DNA of 30,756 bases, from positions 28,885 through 59,640 of the forward strand of contig DLAJ01000021.1 of the NCBI GenBank assembly GCA_002493905.1. The letters run 5' to 3'. This DNA comes from Lachnospiraceae bacterium UBA7050 (GTDB lineage: Bacteria > Bacillota > Clostridia > Lachnospirales > Lachnospiraceae). The position numbers were made by a program, and so were the translations under genes. Below are positions 16,130 through 24,499 of this stretch, piece by piece. Within the stretch, counting starts at the first letter, position 1, and each line of letters opens with the position of its first letter. The notes beneath the pieces were generated by a model. The model saw nothing but the letters and a program-made list of their open reading frames with translations. It did no database searches and was not told the DNA's origin.

Positions 16130-16504
16130 ATGGGAGAGAACTTATTTGCAAATTATGGGGAGGCAGTCGCAATGCTGTTATTCGGTATCGGCTTTGCCAA
16201 TCTGCTGCTGCAAAAAAATCTGATTAAAAAAATCATCGGCCTCAATGTCATGGACTCGGCGATCTATCTTTTTCTGGCGTTAAAGGGATATATCTTCGGA
16301 CGCGTTGACCCGATTATCATAGACGGAGACCTGAATGCGGAGCGCTATATCAATCCGGTTCCGAGCGGGCTTGTTTTGACGGGAATTGTCGTTTCGGTAT
16401 CCGTGACCGCATTGATGCTTTCTCTCACGATCCGTCTCTATCAGCGGTATCATACCGTTGATTTAGACGAGATCGCCATCCTTTTGCGGAAAGAAGGAAA
16501 GTAA
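16130..16504 (+). CDS. mrpC: Mrp-type antiporter subunit C (NuoK-like)
   Basis: 124 residues, three helices, of the MrpC/MbhG/NuoK family. Key segment: LIKKIIGLNVMDSAIYLFL, with a helix-2 region like NuoK but lacking a clear match to both its glutamates. C-terminal helix followed by acidic tail. Start ATG 16130 lies behind AGGAGG; an in-frame start at 16100 has no site. Follows the MrpB fusion by 49 bp and precedes the first large antiporter subunit by 3 bp. Confidence 0.92.
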   Translation: MGENLFANYGEAVAMLLFGIGFANLLLQKNLIKKIIGLNVMDSAIYLFLALKGYIFGRVDPIIIDGDLNAERYINPVPSGLVLTGIVVSVSVTALMLSLTIRLYQRYHTVDLDEIAILLRKEGK

Positions 16505-16507
16505 GGT

Positions 16508-17998
16508 ATGGATATCATTTGTAATTTTCCCTGTATCTCGATTGTGATGTGTATTCTGGGAGGGATTGTCAGTTCCGCCTTAAAAGGCAGGGCCGCCAAA
16601 TACTTAAACGCCGTGCTGCTTGTCTGCGTAACGGTCATGTCGGCGTGTGTGTTTGGGTATACGATGATGACGGGCGACAGCTTCACTTACGTAATGGGTC
16701 GCTTTCCTGCGCCTTGGGGCAACGAACTGCGCGCCGGCGTATTAGAGGGCGGCATGGCGTTGTTTTTCTGTACGATCATGATGCTGTGTCTGTTTGGCGG
16801 ACAGGAAAAGCTGCGCGAGGAGGTCGAGCCGCAGAAGCTGAACCTTTATTATATTTTATGCGATCTTCTTTTAAGCTCGCTGCTCTCGCTTGTTTATACC
16901 AACGATATGTTCACGGCGTATGTGTTTATCGAGATTAATACGATTTCAGCCTGCGGGCTGATCATGATCAGCCAGACCGGAAGAACGATTGAGGCGGCAA
17001 CGCGGTACATGATCATGAGTCTGCTCGGTTCGGGAATGATTCTGCTCAGTATCTGCATGCTCTATGATATGACGGGGCACCTTTTGATGGAGAATATTCA
17101 TGAAACACTGACTGCGAGCGTGACAGCGGGGCATTTCCATGTGCCGCTCATGATCACGATTGGTATGATCTGCGTGGGGATTGCCATTAAGAGCGCGTTG
17201 TTTCCGTTTCACACATGGCTGCCTGACGCATATGGCTATTCGACGGTTTCGAGCGCTGCCATTCTTTCGAGCCTTGTCTCAAAAGGTTATATTTTCCTGC
17301 TGATCAAGGTGATCTACCGTGTGATCGGGTTTGATGTGATCTATGCGAGCAGGGTGACGGATATTTTGTTTGTGTTTGGCCTGGCGGGTATGATCATGGG
17401 CTCGCTTTCCGCCATAAAGGAGAACGATATTTTCCGAATGACCGCATTTTCTTCCGTGGCGCAGATCGGCTATATTTATATGGGTTTTGGACTTGGTACG
17501 CAGGCGGCGATGGTGGCAAGTATTTTTCATATTTTATCCCATGCTGTGACGAAGGCGCTGCTGTTTTTATCAGCGTCGGGACTCGCGGATGTTTCTGGCG
17601 GCAGCAGGCATTTTATTGACCTGACAGGGTCGGCGTACCGGAATAAGATGGCGGGCGTCGCGTTCGGTGCGGGAGCGCTTTCCATGGTCGGGATTCCGTT
17701 GTTTTCAGGTTTTATCAGCAAGCTTCTGTTTGCGGAAGCGGCGGTGCGCAACAGTGGGAAAATGCTGCCGGCTCTGATCGTGCTGGCGGTCAGCACGATC
17801 TTAAATGCAATCTATTTTATGAAGACGGTGATACGAATTTATACACCGGCCCAATCGGAACAGGCATCCGTGCCGGTAAAAAAGCAGAAACTGTTTGCAG
17901 CAGCGACGGTATGCCTGATCGCGCTCAATGTATTTTTAGGACTTTGCTCCGACTGGGTTGTTGATCTGATCGGGACGGGACTTGGGATGTTTGTATGA
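16508..17998 (+). CDS. Antiporter-like proton-channel subunit 1 (MrpD/MbhH/NuoN type)
   Basis: 496-residue protein of about 14 helices of the NuoL/M/N-MrpA/D superfamily. All main channel residues are present: E142 in helix 5, K228 in helix 7 (IAIKSALFPFHTWLPDAY), K259 in helix 8 and K349 in helix 12. By position and motif it matches MbhH/MrpD. Its helix 7-8 region (YGYSTVSSAAILSSLVSKG) departs from the usual AP-P-SAL-SG pattern. It overlaps no gene upstream, and the next ribosome site overlaps its stop. Confidence 0.92.
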   Translation: MDIICNFPCISIVMCILGGIVSSALKGRAAKYLNAVLLVCVTVMSACVFGYTMMTGDSFTYVMGRFPAPWGNELRAGVLEGGMALFFCTIMMLCLFGGQEKLREEVEPQKLNLYYILCDLLLSSLLSLVYTNDMFTAYVFIEINTISACGLIMISQTGRTIEAATRYMIMSLLGSGMILLSICMLYDMTGHLLMENIHETLTASVTAGHFHVPLMITIGMICVGIAIKSALFPFHTWLPDAYGYSTVSSAAILSSLVSKGYIFLLIKVIYRVIGFDVIYASRVTDILFVFGLAGMIMGSLSAIKENDIFRMTAFSSVAQIGYIYMGFGLGTQAAMVASIFHILSHAVTKALLFLSASGLADVSGGSRHFIDLTGSAYRNKMAGVAFGAGALSMVGIPLFSGFISKLLFAEAAVRNSGKMLPALIVLAVSTILNAIYFMKTVIRIYTPAQSEQASVPVKKQKLFAAATVCLIALNVFLGLCSDWVVDLIGTGLGMFV

Positions 17999-18011
17999 GG
18001 AGGGGGAAAAG

Positions 18012-19523
18012 ATGAGCACATATTTATTACCGATTCTTTTTCCGATCGCGGCGGGCATCGCAACTCTTGTGCTGCCGGGGAAGGCGTTTACCCTTGGTAA
18101 GCCTGGCGGTGAACGAAGGAAGATTTGCATTGTGGCCGGAGGGTTTCTTGTTGTGACGGCGCTGCTGGTATTGAACGCGCTCCTAGCCACAACGGTAAAG
18201 GATGCGCCGCAGATTGCGTTCTTTTTGACGAGGAAGCTGCCGATTCAGTTTGGGTTTGACGAGGTTGGGCGTATTTTTGCGGTTATGATCTCGGCGGTCA
18301 TGCTGACGGCGGGATTCTTTTCATTTGCCTATATGAAGCATGAGCAGCATGAAAAACGGTATTATGGGTTTTATCTGATTCTATATGGGATGTTGAACGG
18401 GCTGGTATTTGCAGATAATCTGATAACCTTTTATCTGTTTTATGAGCTTATGACGATCACAAGCATGCCGCTTGTACTGCATACCCAGACGAAAGAGGCG
18501 CTTCTTGCGGGGTTAAAATATCTGTTTTACTCGTTCTGCGGAGCATATATGGTGCTGTTCGGATTGTTTCAGCTTGGACGATATTGTCTTTCAAATACAT
18601 TGACGTTTGGCGCGGGCGGCATATTGGATATGTCAATTGTGGAAGGGCATGAGACGCTGCTGTTGATAACGGCATTTTTAATGATCTTGGGCTTCAGTGT
18701 CAAAGCCGGTATGTTTCCGCTTCATGCGTGGCTGACGAAAGCGCATCCGGCGGCGCCGGCTCCGATTTCAGCCGTTCTCTCCGGCATTGTCGTGAAAGCG
18801 GGCGTGCTTGGCATCATCCGGGTGGTTTACTATCTTTTTGGAACAAAATTCCTTGCGGGGACATGGGTGCAGTACGTCTGGCTGGTTTTATCAATGATTA
18901 CGATTTTGATGGGTTCCATGCTGGCCTATATGGAAAAAGGGTTGAAGAAGCGGCTTGCGTATTCGACCGTCAGTCAGGTTTCCTATATTTTGTTTGGGCT
19001 CGCGCTGATGCAGCAGACCGCATTTACCGGCGCTCTTCTGCACACGGTATTTCATGCACTGATGAAAGCGGCATTGTTTTTGTCCGCCGGTGCGGTTATT
19101 TATCAGACTGGAAAAAAGAATGTTTCGGAATTGTCCGGCATCGGCAAACAGATGCCGGTTGTGATGTGGTGTTATACGATCGCGTCGCTTGGTCTGATCG
19201 GGATTCCGCCTGCGAGCGGTTTCATCAGTAAATGGAGCTTGGCGATGGGTGCGCTTGCGTTTCCTATGCGCGCTGTCGGCTATCTGGGTGTGGCGGCGCT
19301 TCTTGTCAGTGCGCTTTTGACGGCAGGTTATCTGCTGCCGGTTACGATCCGGGGATTTTTTGTAGGAAATGATTTTGATTACGGGTCGCTGAAAAAGAAA
19401 GAACCGTCAAAATTTATGACGGTTCCGCTGCTCATATTGGCGGCGGCGACGCTGCTGCTCGGTATGTTCCCGAACGGGATGATCTCTTACATCGGGAAAA
19501 TTGCTGAAGGACTGATACGATAG
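18012..19523 (+). CDS. Antiporter-like proton-channel subunit 2
   Basis: 503 residues, about 14 helices, same superfamily. E145, K231, K262 and K352 occupy the conserved helix 5, 7, 8 and 12 positions. The helix 7-8 segment PLHAWLTKAHPAAPAPISAV with LSGIVVKAG is the variant I associate with hydrogenase-4/formate hydrogenlyase subunits (HyfB/HycC) rather than with NuoL. Start ATG 18012 follows GGAGGGGG; an earlier in-frame start at 17982 lies inside the previous gene and lacks a site. It most resembles the subunit at 21074-23254. Confidence 0.92.
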   Translation: MSTYLLPILFPIAAGIATLVLPGKAFTLGKPGGERRKICIVAGGFLVVTALLVLNALLATTVKDAPQIAFFLTRKLPIQFGFDEVGRIFAVMISAVMLTAGFFSFAYMKHEQHEKRYYGFYLILYGMLNGLVFADNLITFYLFYELMTITSMPLVLHTQTKEALLAGLKYLFYSFCGAYMVLFGLFQLGRYCLSNTLTFGAGGILDMSIVEGHETLLLITAFLMILGFSVKAGMFPLHAWLTKAHPAAPAPISAVLSGIVVKAGVLGIIRVVYYLFGTKFLAGTWVQYVWLVLSMITILMGSMLAYMEKGLKKRLAYSTVSQVSYILFGLALMQQTAFTGALLHTVFHALMKAALFLSAGAVIYQTGKKNVSELSGIGKQMPVVMWCYTIASLGLIGIPPASGFISKWSLAMGALAFPMRAVGYLGVAALLVSALLTAGYLLPVTIRGFFVGNDFDYGSLKKKEPSKFMTVPLLILAAATLLLGMFPNGMISYIGKIAEGLIR

Positions 19524-19538
19524 AAGGGAGGAAGACAG

Positions 19539-21029
19539 ATGAATCCGGTCGCGTTATTGATCGCTGTTATGATTCCGCTTTTTGGCGGCGCACTTATTTT
19601 AGTTCTTCCTTTCAAAAAAAGAGGGCAATTTGAAATCTATACGGAGGCGGTCGTGCTGGCGGCATCTGTACTGGTTCTGTTTCTGTTTGTGCGGAAGCCG
19701 GCTGGAACGTTTACGCTGATACGCTTTGTGAATCATTTATCGATTTCCTTTAGGCTTGACGGGATGTCCATGGTATTTGCCGGGCTTATATCGTGCCTTT
19801 GGCCGTTTGCGACCCTGTATGCGTTTGAATATATGAAGCATGAGTATAATCATCTGGGTGAATGGCATGAGCGCAGATTTTTTGCCTTTTATACCATGAC
19901 CTTTGGGATAACGCTGGGCATTGCCCTTGCCGATAACCTGCTGACCATGTACTGCTTTTATGAAATGCTGACGCTGGTTACGCTGCCGCTTGTCATGTAT
20001 ACGATGACGCGCGAAGCGATTCTCGCGAGCCGCAAGTACCTGTATTATTCACTCGGAGGCGCGGCATTCGGATTTATCGCGCTCATTTTTATCATTGTGT
20101 ATGGAAATGTGGCATTTCAATACGGAGGAAGCTTAGACCCGGAGTTGATCGGCTCAAGACAGAATGTGCTTCTATTGGTGTATGTATTTGCCTTTTTCGG
20201 TTTTGGCGTCAAGGCGGCGGTCTGCCCCTTTAACGCATGGCTTCCGGCGGCGAGCGTTGCGCCGACGCCGGTTACGGCGCTTTTGCATGCAGTTGCCGTT
20301 GTCAAATCGGGTGCCTTTGCGGTATTACGGCTGACTTATTATTGTTTCGGTGTGACGTTTTTGCGTGGAACATGGGCGCAGTATGTCGTGATGACGGCGG
20401 CGCTTGTCACCATTTTGTACGGCAGTGCGCGGGCGGTGAAGGAAACGCATTTTAAGAGAAGGCTTGCCTATTCGACAATCTCCAATTTATCTTACATCCT
20501 GTTTGGCGCGACACTGATGTCCCCCGCAGGTCTGGTTGGAGCGCTCTCCCATATGCTGTTTCACGGGGTTATGAAGATTTGTTCATTTTTCTGCGCCGGG
20601 GCGGTGATCTGCCAGAGCGGCAGGACGTATGTGCATCAGCTTGACGGACTTGGCAGGAAAATGCCGCGTGTGTTTGGGATGTTTACGTTAGCATCGTTTG
20701 CCCTGATGGGGGTACCGGGCCTGTGCGGGTTTGTGAGCAAATGGAATTTGGCGGCTGCGGCGTTAGAAAGCGAAAATCCGCTTGGAATGGCGGGTGTGGG
20801 CGTGCTGCTGTTATCTGCGCTGTTTACGGCAATTTATATGCTGACGATTGTGGTGCGTGCGTTTTTCCCAGAAAGAGAGTTTGTCTATTCCTCTTTAGAG
20901 GGTATTCATGATCCGAACTGGTATATGCTGATACCGCTTTTTGTATTTTGTATCGGCATGGTGTTTTTCGGATTGTATTCCACGCCGGTCATTGATTTTC
21001 TGACAAAGATTGGAAAGGGACTGATATAA
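19539..21029 (+). CDS. Antiporter-like proton-channel subunit 3 (MrpA/NuoL signature)
   Basis: 496 residues, about 14 helices. E142, K225, H250, K256 and K346 mark the channel. The segment APTPVTALLHAVAVVKSG, with H250 in helix 8, is the MrpA/NuoL signature, although the protein lacks the long C-terminal part of MrpA; the MbhD and MbhE parts are encoded separately upstream. The usual His in the PLH-WLP motif is Asn here (CPFNAWLPAASV). The start has GGGAGGAAG upstream. Confidence 0.92.
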   Translation: MNPVALLIAVMIPLFGGALILVLPFKKRGQFEIYTEAVVLAASVLVLFLFVRKPAGTFTLIRFVNHLSISFRLDGMSMVFAGLISCLWPFATLYAFEYMKHEYNHLGEWHERRFFAFYTMTFGITLGIALADNLLTMYCFYEMLTLVTLPLVMYTMTREAILASRKYLYYSLGGAAFGFIALIFIIVYGNVAFQYGGSLDPELIGSRQNVLLLVYVFAFFGFGVKAAVCPFNAWLPAASVAPTPVTALLHAVAVVKSGAFAVLRLTYYCFGVTFLRGTWAQYVVMTAALVTILYGSARAVKETHFKRRLAYSTISNLSYILFGATLMSPAGLVGALSHMLFHGVMKICSFFCAGAVICQSGRTYVHQLDGLGRKMPRVFGMFTLASFALMGVPGLCGFVSKWNLAAAALESENPLGMAGVGVLLLSALFTAIYMLTIVVRAFFPEREFVYSSLEGIHDPNWYMLIPLFVFCIGMVFFGLYSTPVIDFLTKIGKGLI

Positions 21030-21073
21030 GGTACCGGGGTTTTTACGATGAATGAAAAGATGGGATGTGATGG

Positions 21074-23254
21074 ATGGTGAGAGGGAATCTGTTTCCTGCA
21101 GTTCTTGTTTTTTATCCGATTCTGGCAGCATTTATTTCTTATGCAGCCGGGCGGAAAAGTAAACGGGTCAGAGATTGGATTGTACAGTTTACAGGAATTA
21201 CGGAATGTCTGGCGTTCGTTTTTGCCTTGATCTTTTTTGAGGAGGCGGGAGGACTTTCTTTTTCATGGGATGGGTTTGCCGGTCTGGGGATGCATTTGAC
21301 GCTCGACGCCTTCCGCGTGCTTTACGGTCTGATTGCCGCGTTTATGTGGATGATGACGGCGTTGTTTTCGGGTGAATATTTTACCCATTACCGCAACCGG
21401 AACCGTTATTATTTCTTTTATCTGGTGACGCTCGGGGCGACTGTGGGAGTCTTTCTTTCCTCCGACCTTTATACTACTTTTTTATTTTTTGAGCTGATGT
21501 CTTTTACTTCCTACGTCTGGGTTGCACAGGACGAAAGACCGGAATCGCTTCGCGCTGCAGCGACGTATCTTGCAGTAGCGGTCATCGGCGGACTGGTAAT
21601 GCTTATGGGGCTGTTTCTGCTTTACCGGACGGCGGGCACGCTCGATATGGCGCTGCTTTATGATGCGTGTGAGGCGTGTACGGATAAGCGCATGCTTTGG
21701 GCAGCAGGTGCATGCCTGTTGTTTGGATTTGGTGCGAAAGCGGGTGCATTTCCGCTGCATATCTGGCTGCCAAAAGCGCATCCTGTCGCACCGGCGCCGG
21801 CGTCGGCGCTGTTGTCCGGCATTTTGACAAAATCCGGTATTTTCGGTATTCTCGTAGTAAGCTGCAATGTTTTTTCCAATAATGCAGATTGGGGAGCCTT
21901 GATCCTTACGCTTGGCGTGATTACAATGACGGCGGGCGCCGTGCTTGCGCTGCTGTCGGTTGACTTAAAGCGGACGCTTGCCTGTTCTTCCATGTCGCAG
22001 ATTGGTTTTATTCTCGTGGGAATCGGGATGCTCGGTATTCTGGGCGGTGGTGGAAATGGTTTTTTTGCGGCAGAGACCGCAGCGCGCGGAACACTGCTTC
22101 ATATGGTTAACCACTCACTGATCAAGCTTGTACTGTTTATGGCCGCAGGCGTCGTGTTTATGAATCTGCACAAGCTGAATCTAAACGATATTCGCGGGTT
22201 TGGGCGTAAAAAGCCGCTGCTTCATTTTACCTTTTTGTCCGGTGCGCTTGGAATTGCGGGAGTGCCGTTGTTTAACGGATATATCAGCAAAACCCTGCTG
22301 CATGAGAGCATTGCGGCGGCGGAGGAGCTTGCCATGCATGCCCCTGTTGCAGACTGGGTGGGCGCGGCGTTTCCGTTTGGCAGTGATTTGAATGCGTTTA
22401 CCCGGTTTCTGACGACCCCGGCTGCGCTGCGCGGTGTGGAATGGCTGTTTTTGATCAGCGGCGGCCTGACGGCGGCATATATGCTGAAGCTGTATATTTG
22501 TCTGTTTTGGGAGAAAAATAAGGATACAGGGGAACAGGAACGCTTTGACGGCATGAAGCATTATATGAACCCAAAAAGCGCGTTTGCGGTTGTGGGCAGC
22601 GCGGCCGTACTGCCGGTGATGGGAACGTTTCCGTACCTGATTACCGATAAGATCGGTATATTTGGCGAAAGCTTTCTACATGTGGCGCCAGAGCATGAAC
22701 GGATATCTTATTTTGCGCTTGTGAGCCTAAAAGGAGGATGTATCTCGCTGGCCATTGGGCTTTTAGTGTATTTCTGCGTTGTGCGGACCTTTTTGATGAA
22801 GGAAGAAAAGGGGAGCGGGGAGCAGATCTATGTGAACCGTCTTCCGGCGTGGCTTGATTTAGAAGACCGGGTGTACCGCCCGCTGCTTTTGAGGGTGATT
22901 CCGGCGGCGCTTGGTTTTGTCTGCCGCATATTGGATACGCTTGCGGACGGGATCCTGATCGTGCTTAGAAAAACGGTATTTCGGGAAAGCCCGATTCCGC
23001 ATGAGCGGGAAGAGGGAACGGTGTTAACCGATATGGCGGGCTCCGTGGGAGACTTCTGCTGCCGGCTGATGAACCGGACGATCCGCAGAAAGCACCCGAA
23101 AGTCCCGGCGCACAGTTATCGTCATATCATTGCGCTTAAGAGGGAAGAGTTTCGCGAAAATAATATCCTGATCGCGCGCAGCTTATCGTTTGGGCTGCTG
23201 CTGTTTTGCGCCGGATTTCTCTTTACCGTCATTTATCTGCTGTTTCGGACGTAG
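21074..23254 (+). CDS. Antiporter-like proton-channel subunit 4, long form
   Basis: 726 residues. Residues 1-510 or so are a superfamily core with E140, K222, K253 and K351 in place and a HyfB/HycC-like helix 7-8 segment (PLHIWLPKAHPVAPAPASAL). The extra C-terminal 215 residues hold a helix (about 553-572), a long amphipathic charged stretch, and a final helix at about 700-722. That order resembles the lateral-helix arm of NuoL. The ribosome site is weak (GATGGATGG), and ATG 21074 is directly preceded by an in-frame stop at 21068, so GTG 21077 is the only close alternative. Last gene of the operon; no terminator is seen. Confidence 0.9.
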   Translation: MVRGNLFPAVLVFYPILAAFISYAAGRKSKRVRDWIVQFTGITECLAFVFALIFFEEAGGLSFSWDGFAGLGMHLTLDAFRVLYGLIAAFMWMMTALFSGEYFTHYRNRNRYYFFYLVTLGATVGVFLSSDLYTTFLFFELMSFTSYVWVAQDERPESLRAAATYLAVAVIGGLVMLMGLFLLYRTAGTLDMALLYDACEACTDKRMLWAAGACLLFGFGAKAGAFPLHIWLPKAHPVAPAPASALLSGILTKSGIFGILVVSCNVFSNNADWGALILTLGVITMTAGAVLALLSVDLKRTLACSSMSQIGFILVGIGMLGILGGGGNGFFAAETAARGTLLHMVNHSLIKLVLFMAAGVVFMNLHKLNLNDIRGFGRKKPLLHFTFLSGALGIAGVPLFNGYISKTLLHESIAAAEELAMHAPVADWVGAAFPFGSDLNAFTRFLTTPAALRGVEWLFLISGGLTAAYMLKLYICLFWEKNKDTGEQERFDGMKHYMNPKSAFAVVGSAAVLPVMGTFPYLITDKIGIFGESFLHVAPEHERISYFALVSLKGGCISLAIGLLVYFCVVRTFLMKEEKGSGEQIYVNRLPAWLDLEDRVYRPLLLRVIPAALGFVCRILDTLADGILIVLRKTVFRESPIPHEREEGTVLTDMAGSVGDFCCRLMNRTIRRKHPKVPAHSYRHIIALKREEFRENNILIARSLSFGLLLFCAGFLFTVIYLLFRT

Positions 23255-23310
23255 CAAACGGGTTTATGGACCTGCGGGAACGGATACAGATTATGACTGC
23301 TTTGCGGATA

Positions 23311-23358
23311 TTGTGTTTTGGAGGGGAGTTATGGTATGATGTCGTCAGACATCATACC
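23311..23358 (+). promoter_or_regulatory. Promoter with overlapping 11-bp palindrome (operator)
   Basis: TTGTGT (23311-23316) and TATGAT (23335-23340) are 18 bp apart. GGTATGATGTC (23333-23343) is perfectly repeated inverted at 23348-23358 with a four-base spacer, so the palindrome covers the -10 and probable start site. This is the geometry of a repressor operator. No T run follows, which argues against a terminator for the antiporter operon. It lies about 70 bp before the gtrA-like gene. Confidence 0.55.
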
Positions 23359-23428
23359 GCGCCGGAGCGAAGCGGAGTGCGCATAAAATATCGTGATTTT
23401 GAAGCGGGGTTTAGAACGGAGGATATGT

Positions 23429-23857
23429 GTGAAAAAGATCATTGCTCTGTGTAAACGGTATCGGGAGATTATTGTATATCTGATCGTCGGCGTGACAACG
23501 ACGATTGTGAGCTGGGTGGCATATGCGGTCAGCAAATTGGTTCTGAATGTAGAAGACCCGGTTCAGATGTGGGCTGCGGTTATCATTCGCTGGACGGTGG
23601 GGCTGATCTATGCTTATTTTACGAACCGTGCCTTTGTTTTTCAGAGTAAAAATCCGAACATGCTTAAGGAGGCTGCTTCATTTACTTCCTCGCGCCTGCT
23701 TACGTTGGGTCTGGAGCTGGTGATTATGAATGTCCTGCCGTTTGCATTTGGTGTAAACGATTGGATTGCAACGTTTGTTTCCGCGGTAGTTGTCACAGTC
23801 ACCAATTATGTACTCAGCAAGTTTGTTGTATTCAAAAAGAAAAAAGAGGAGCAGTGA
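23429..23857 (+). CDS. GtrA-like membrane protein
   Basis: 142-residue protein with four helices of the GtrA/DPMS flippase family, thought to move lipid-linked sugars across the membrane. Seen: YREIIVYLIVGVTTTIVSW at the start, FTNRAFVFQSK in the middle loop, and NYVLSKFVVFKKK at the end, all typical. The start GTG 23429 follows GGAGG by six bases; an upstream GTG at 23393 lacks a site. No glycosyltransferase gene, the usual neighbour, is nearby. Confidence 0.9.
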   Translation: MKKIIALCKRYREIIVYLIVGVTTTIVSWVAYAVSKLVLNVEDPVQMWAAVIIRWTVGLIYAYFTNRAFVFQSKNPNMLKEAASFTSSRLLTLGLELVIMNVLPFAFGVNDWIATFVSAVVVTVTNYVLSKFVVFKKKKEEQ

Positions 23858-23858
23858 G

Positions 23859-24461
23859 ATGGAAAAGAAGGAGACGCTTCCCAATGTGAAAAAAGAGTTT
23901 ACGGTGGGTTTCCCGGCAATGGCGGTCAATACGATCCTGCTCTATGCAGGCGTATTTCTTTTTTCCCTCCTTTATAAAGCGGGGGCGGAGAGGGCGGCGC
24001 TGCTGTCGTCGGACTGGTCGGGGGATGCGTCCTCTGAAACGTTTTTTGTGCAGCCGGGGCTTGCCCTGTTTGGGATTTTGCTGCTGTTTGTACTGAAAAA
24101 CGGATATGATTATCGTTTTTACCGTATTCAGACGCAGGCACGCTGCGACCATGCTCGGATAAAACGCGTGATGGAATGGGTTGTCTATGTACTTGTTATG
24201 GTGCTGCTTACTGCGCTGATTTTTATCTGTTTTAGCTGCGGCGAAAATTTTTTTGATACCTATACGTTTGAAAGTGCGGGGCTGGGCAATGCGGCGTATA
24301 CGGTTCTCTACTTTGTGACGCCGCTCCTTTATGTAATTCATGCGATTGTTCGCCTGGTCTTAAAAAAGGCGGGCATCCAGACCGGAAGTGATAAGCCGGA
24401 AACACGCGCTGAACGGCGCAGGCAGGAACGGGATAAGGCGAAAAAAGCCAACAAAAAATAA
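23859..24461 (+). CDS. Unknown four-helix membrane protein
   Basis: 200 residues. I do not recognise the family. Four hydrophobic segments are seen at roughly 20-40, 66-85, 107-128 and 143-165. The C-terminal 35 residues are hydrophilic and dominated by Arg/Lys (TRAERRRQERDKAKKANKK), so it probably lies inside the cell. ATG 23859 starts one base after the gtrA-like stop with GAGGAG upstream, so the two are co-translated. It may act with the GtrA-like protein. Confidence 0.8.
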   Translation: MEKKETLPNVKKEFTVGFPAMAVNTILLYAGVFLFSLLYKAGAERAALLSSDWSGDASSETFFVQPGLALFGILLLFVLKNGYDYRFYRIQTQARCDHARIKRVMEWVVYVLVMVLLTALIFICFSCGENFFDTYTFESAGLGNAAYTVLYFVTPLLYVIHAIVRLVLKKAGIQTGSDKPETRAERRRQERDKAKKANKK

Positions 24462-24499
24462 ATGGCAGGAATATAGCAATACATAGAAACGGGGGACAT

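Noticed and set aside
13576..23254. Respiratory complex I or group 4 hydrogenase operon
   Set aside because: No NuoB, C, D, H or I-like gene and no hydrogenase or Fe-S subunit is present; the small subunits are of Mrp/Mbh type.
23206..23454. 82-codon open frame after the antiporter operon
   Set aside because: It overlaps the last antiporter gene, the palindrome and the gtrA-like start, has no ribosome site and looks like chance.
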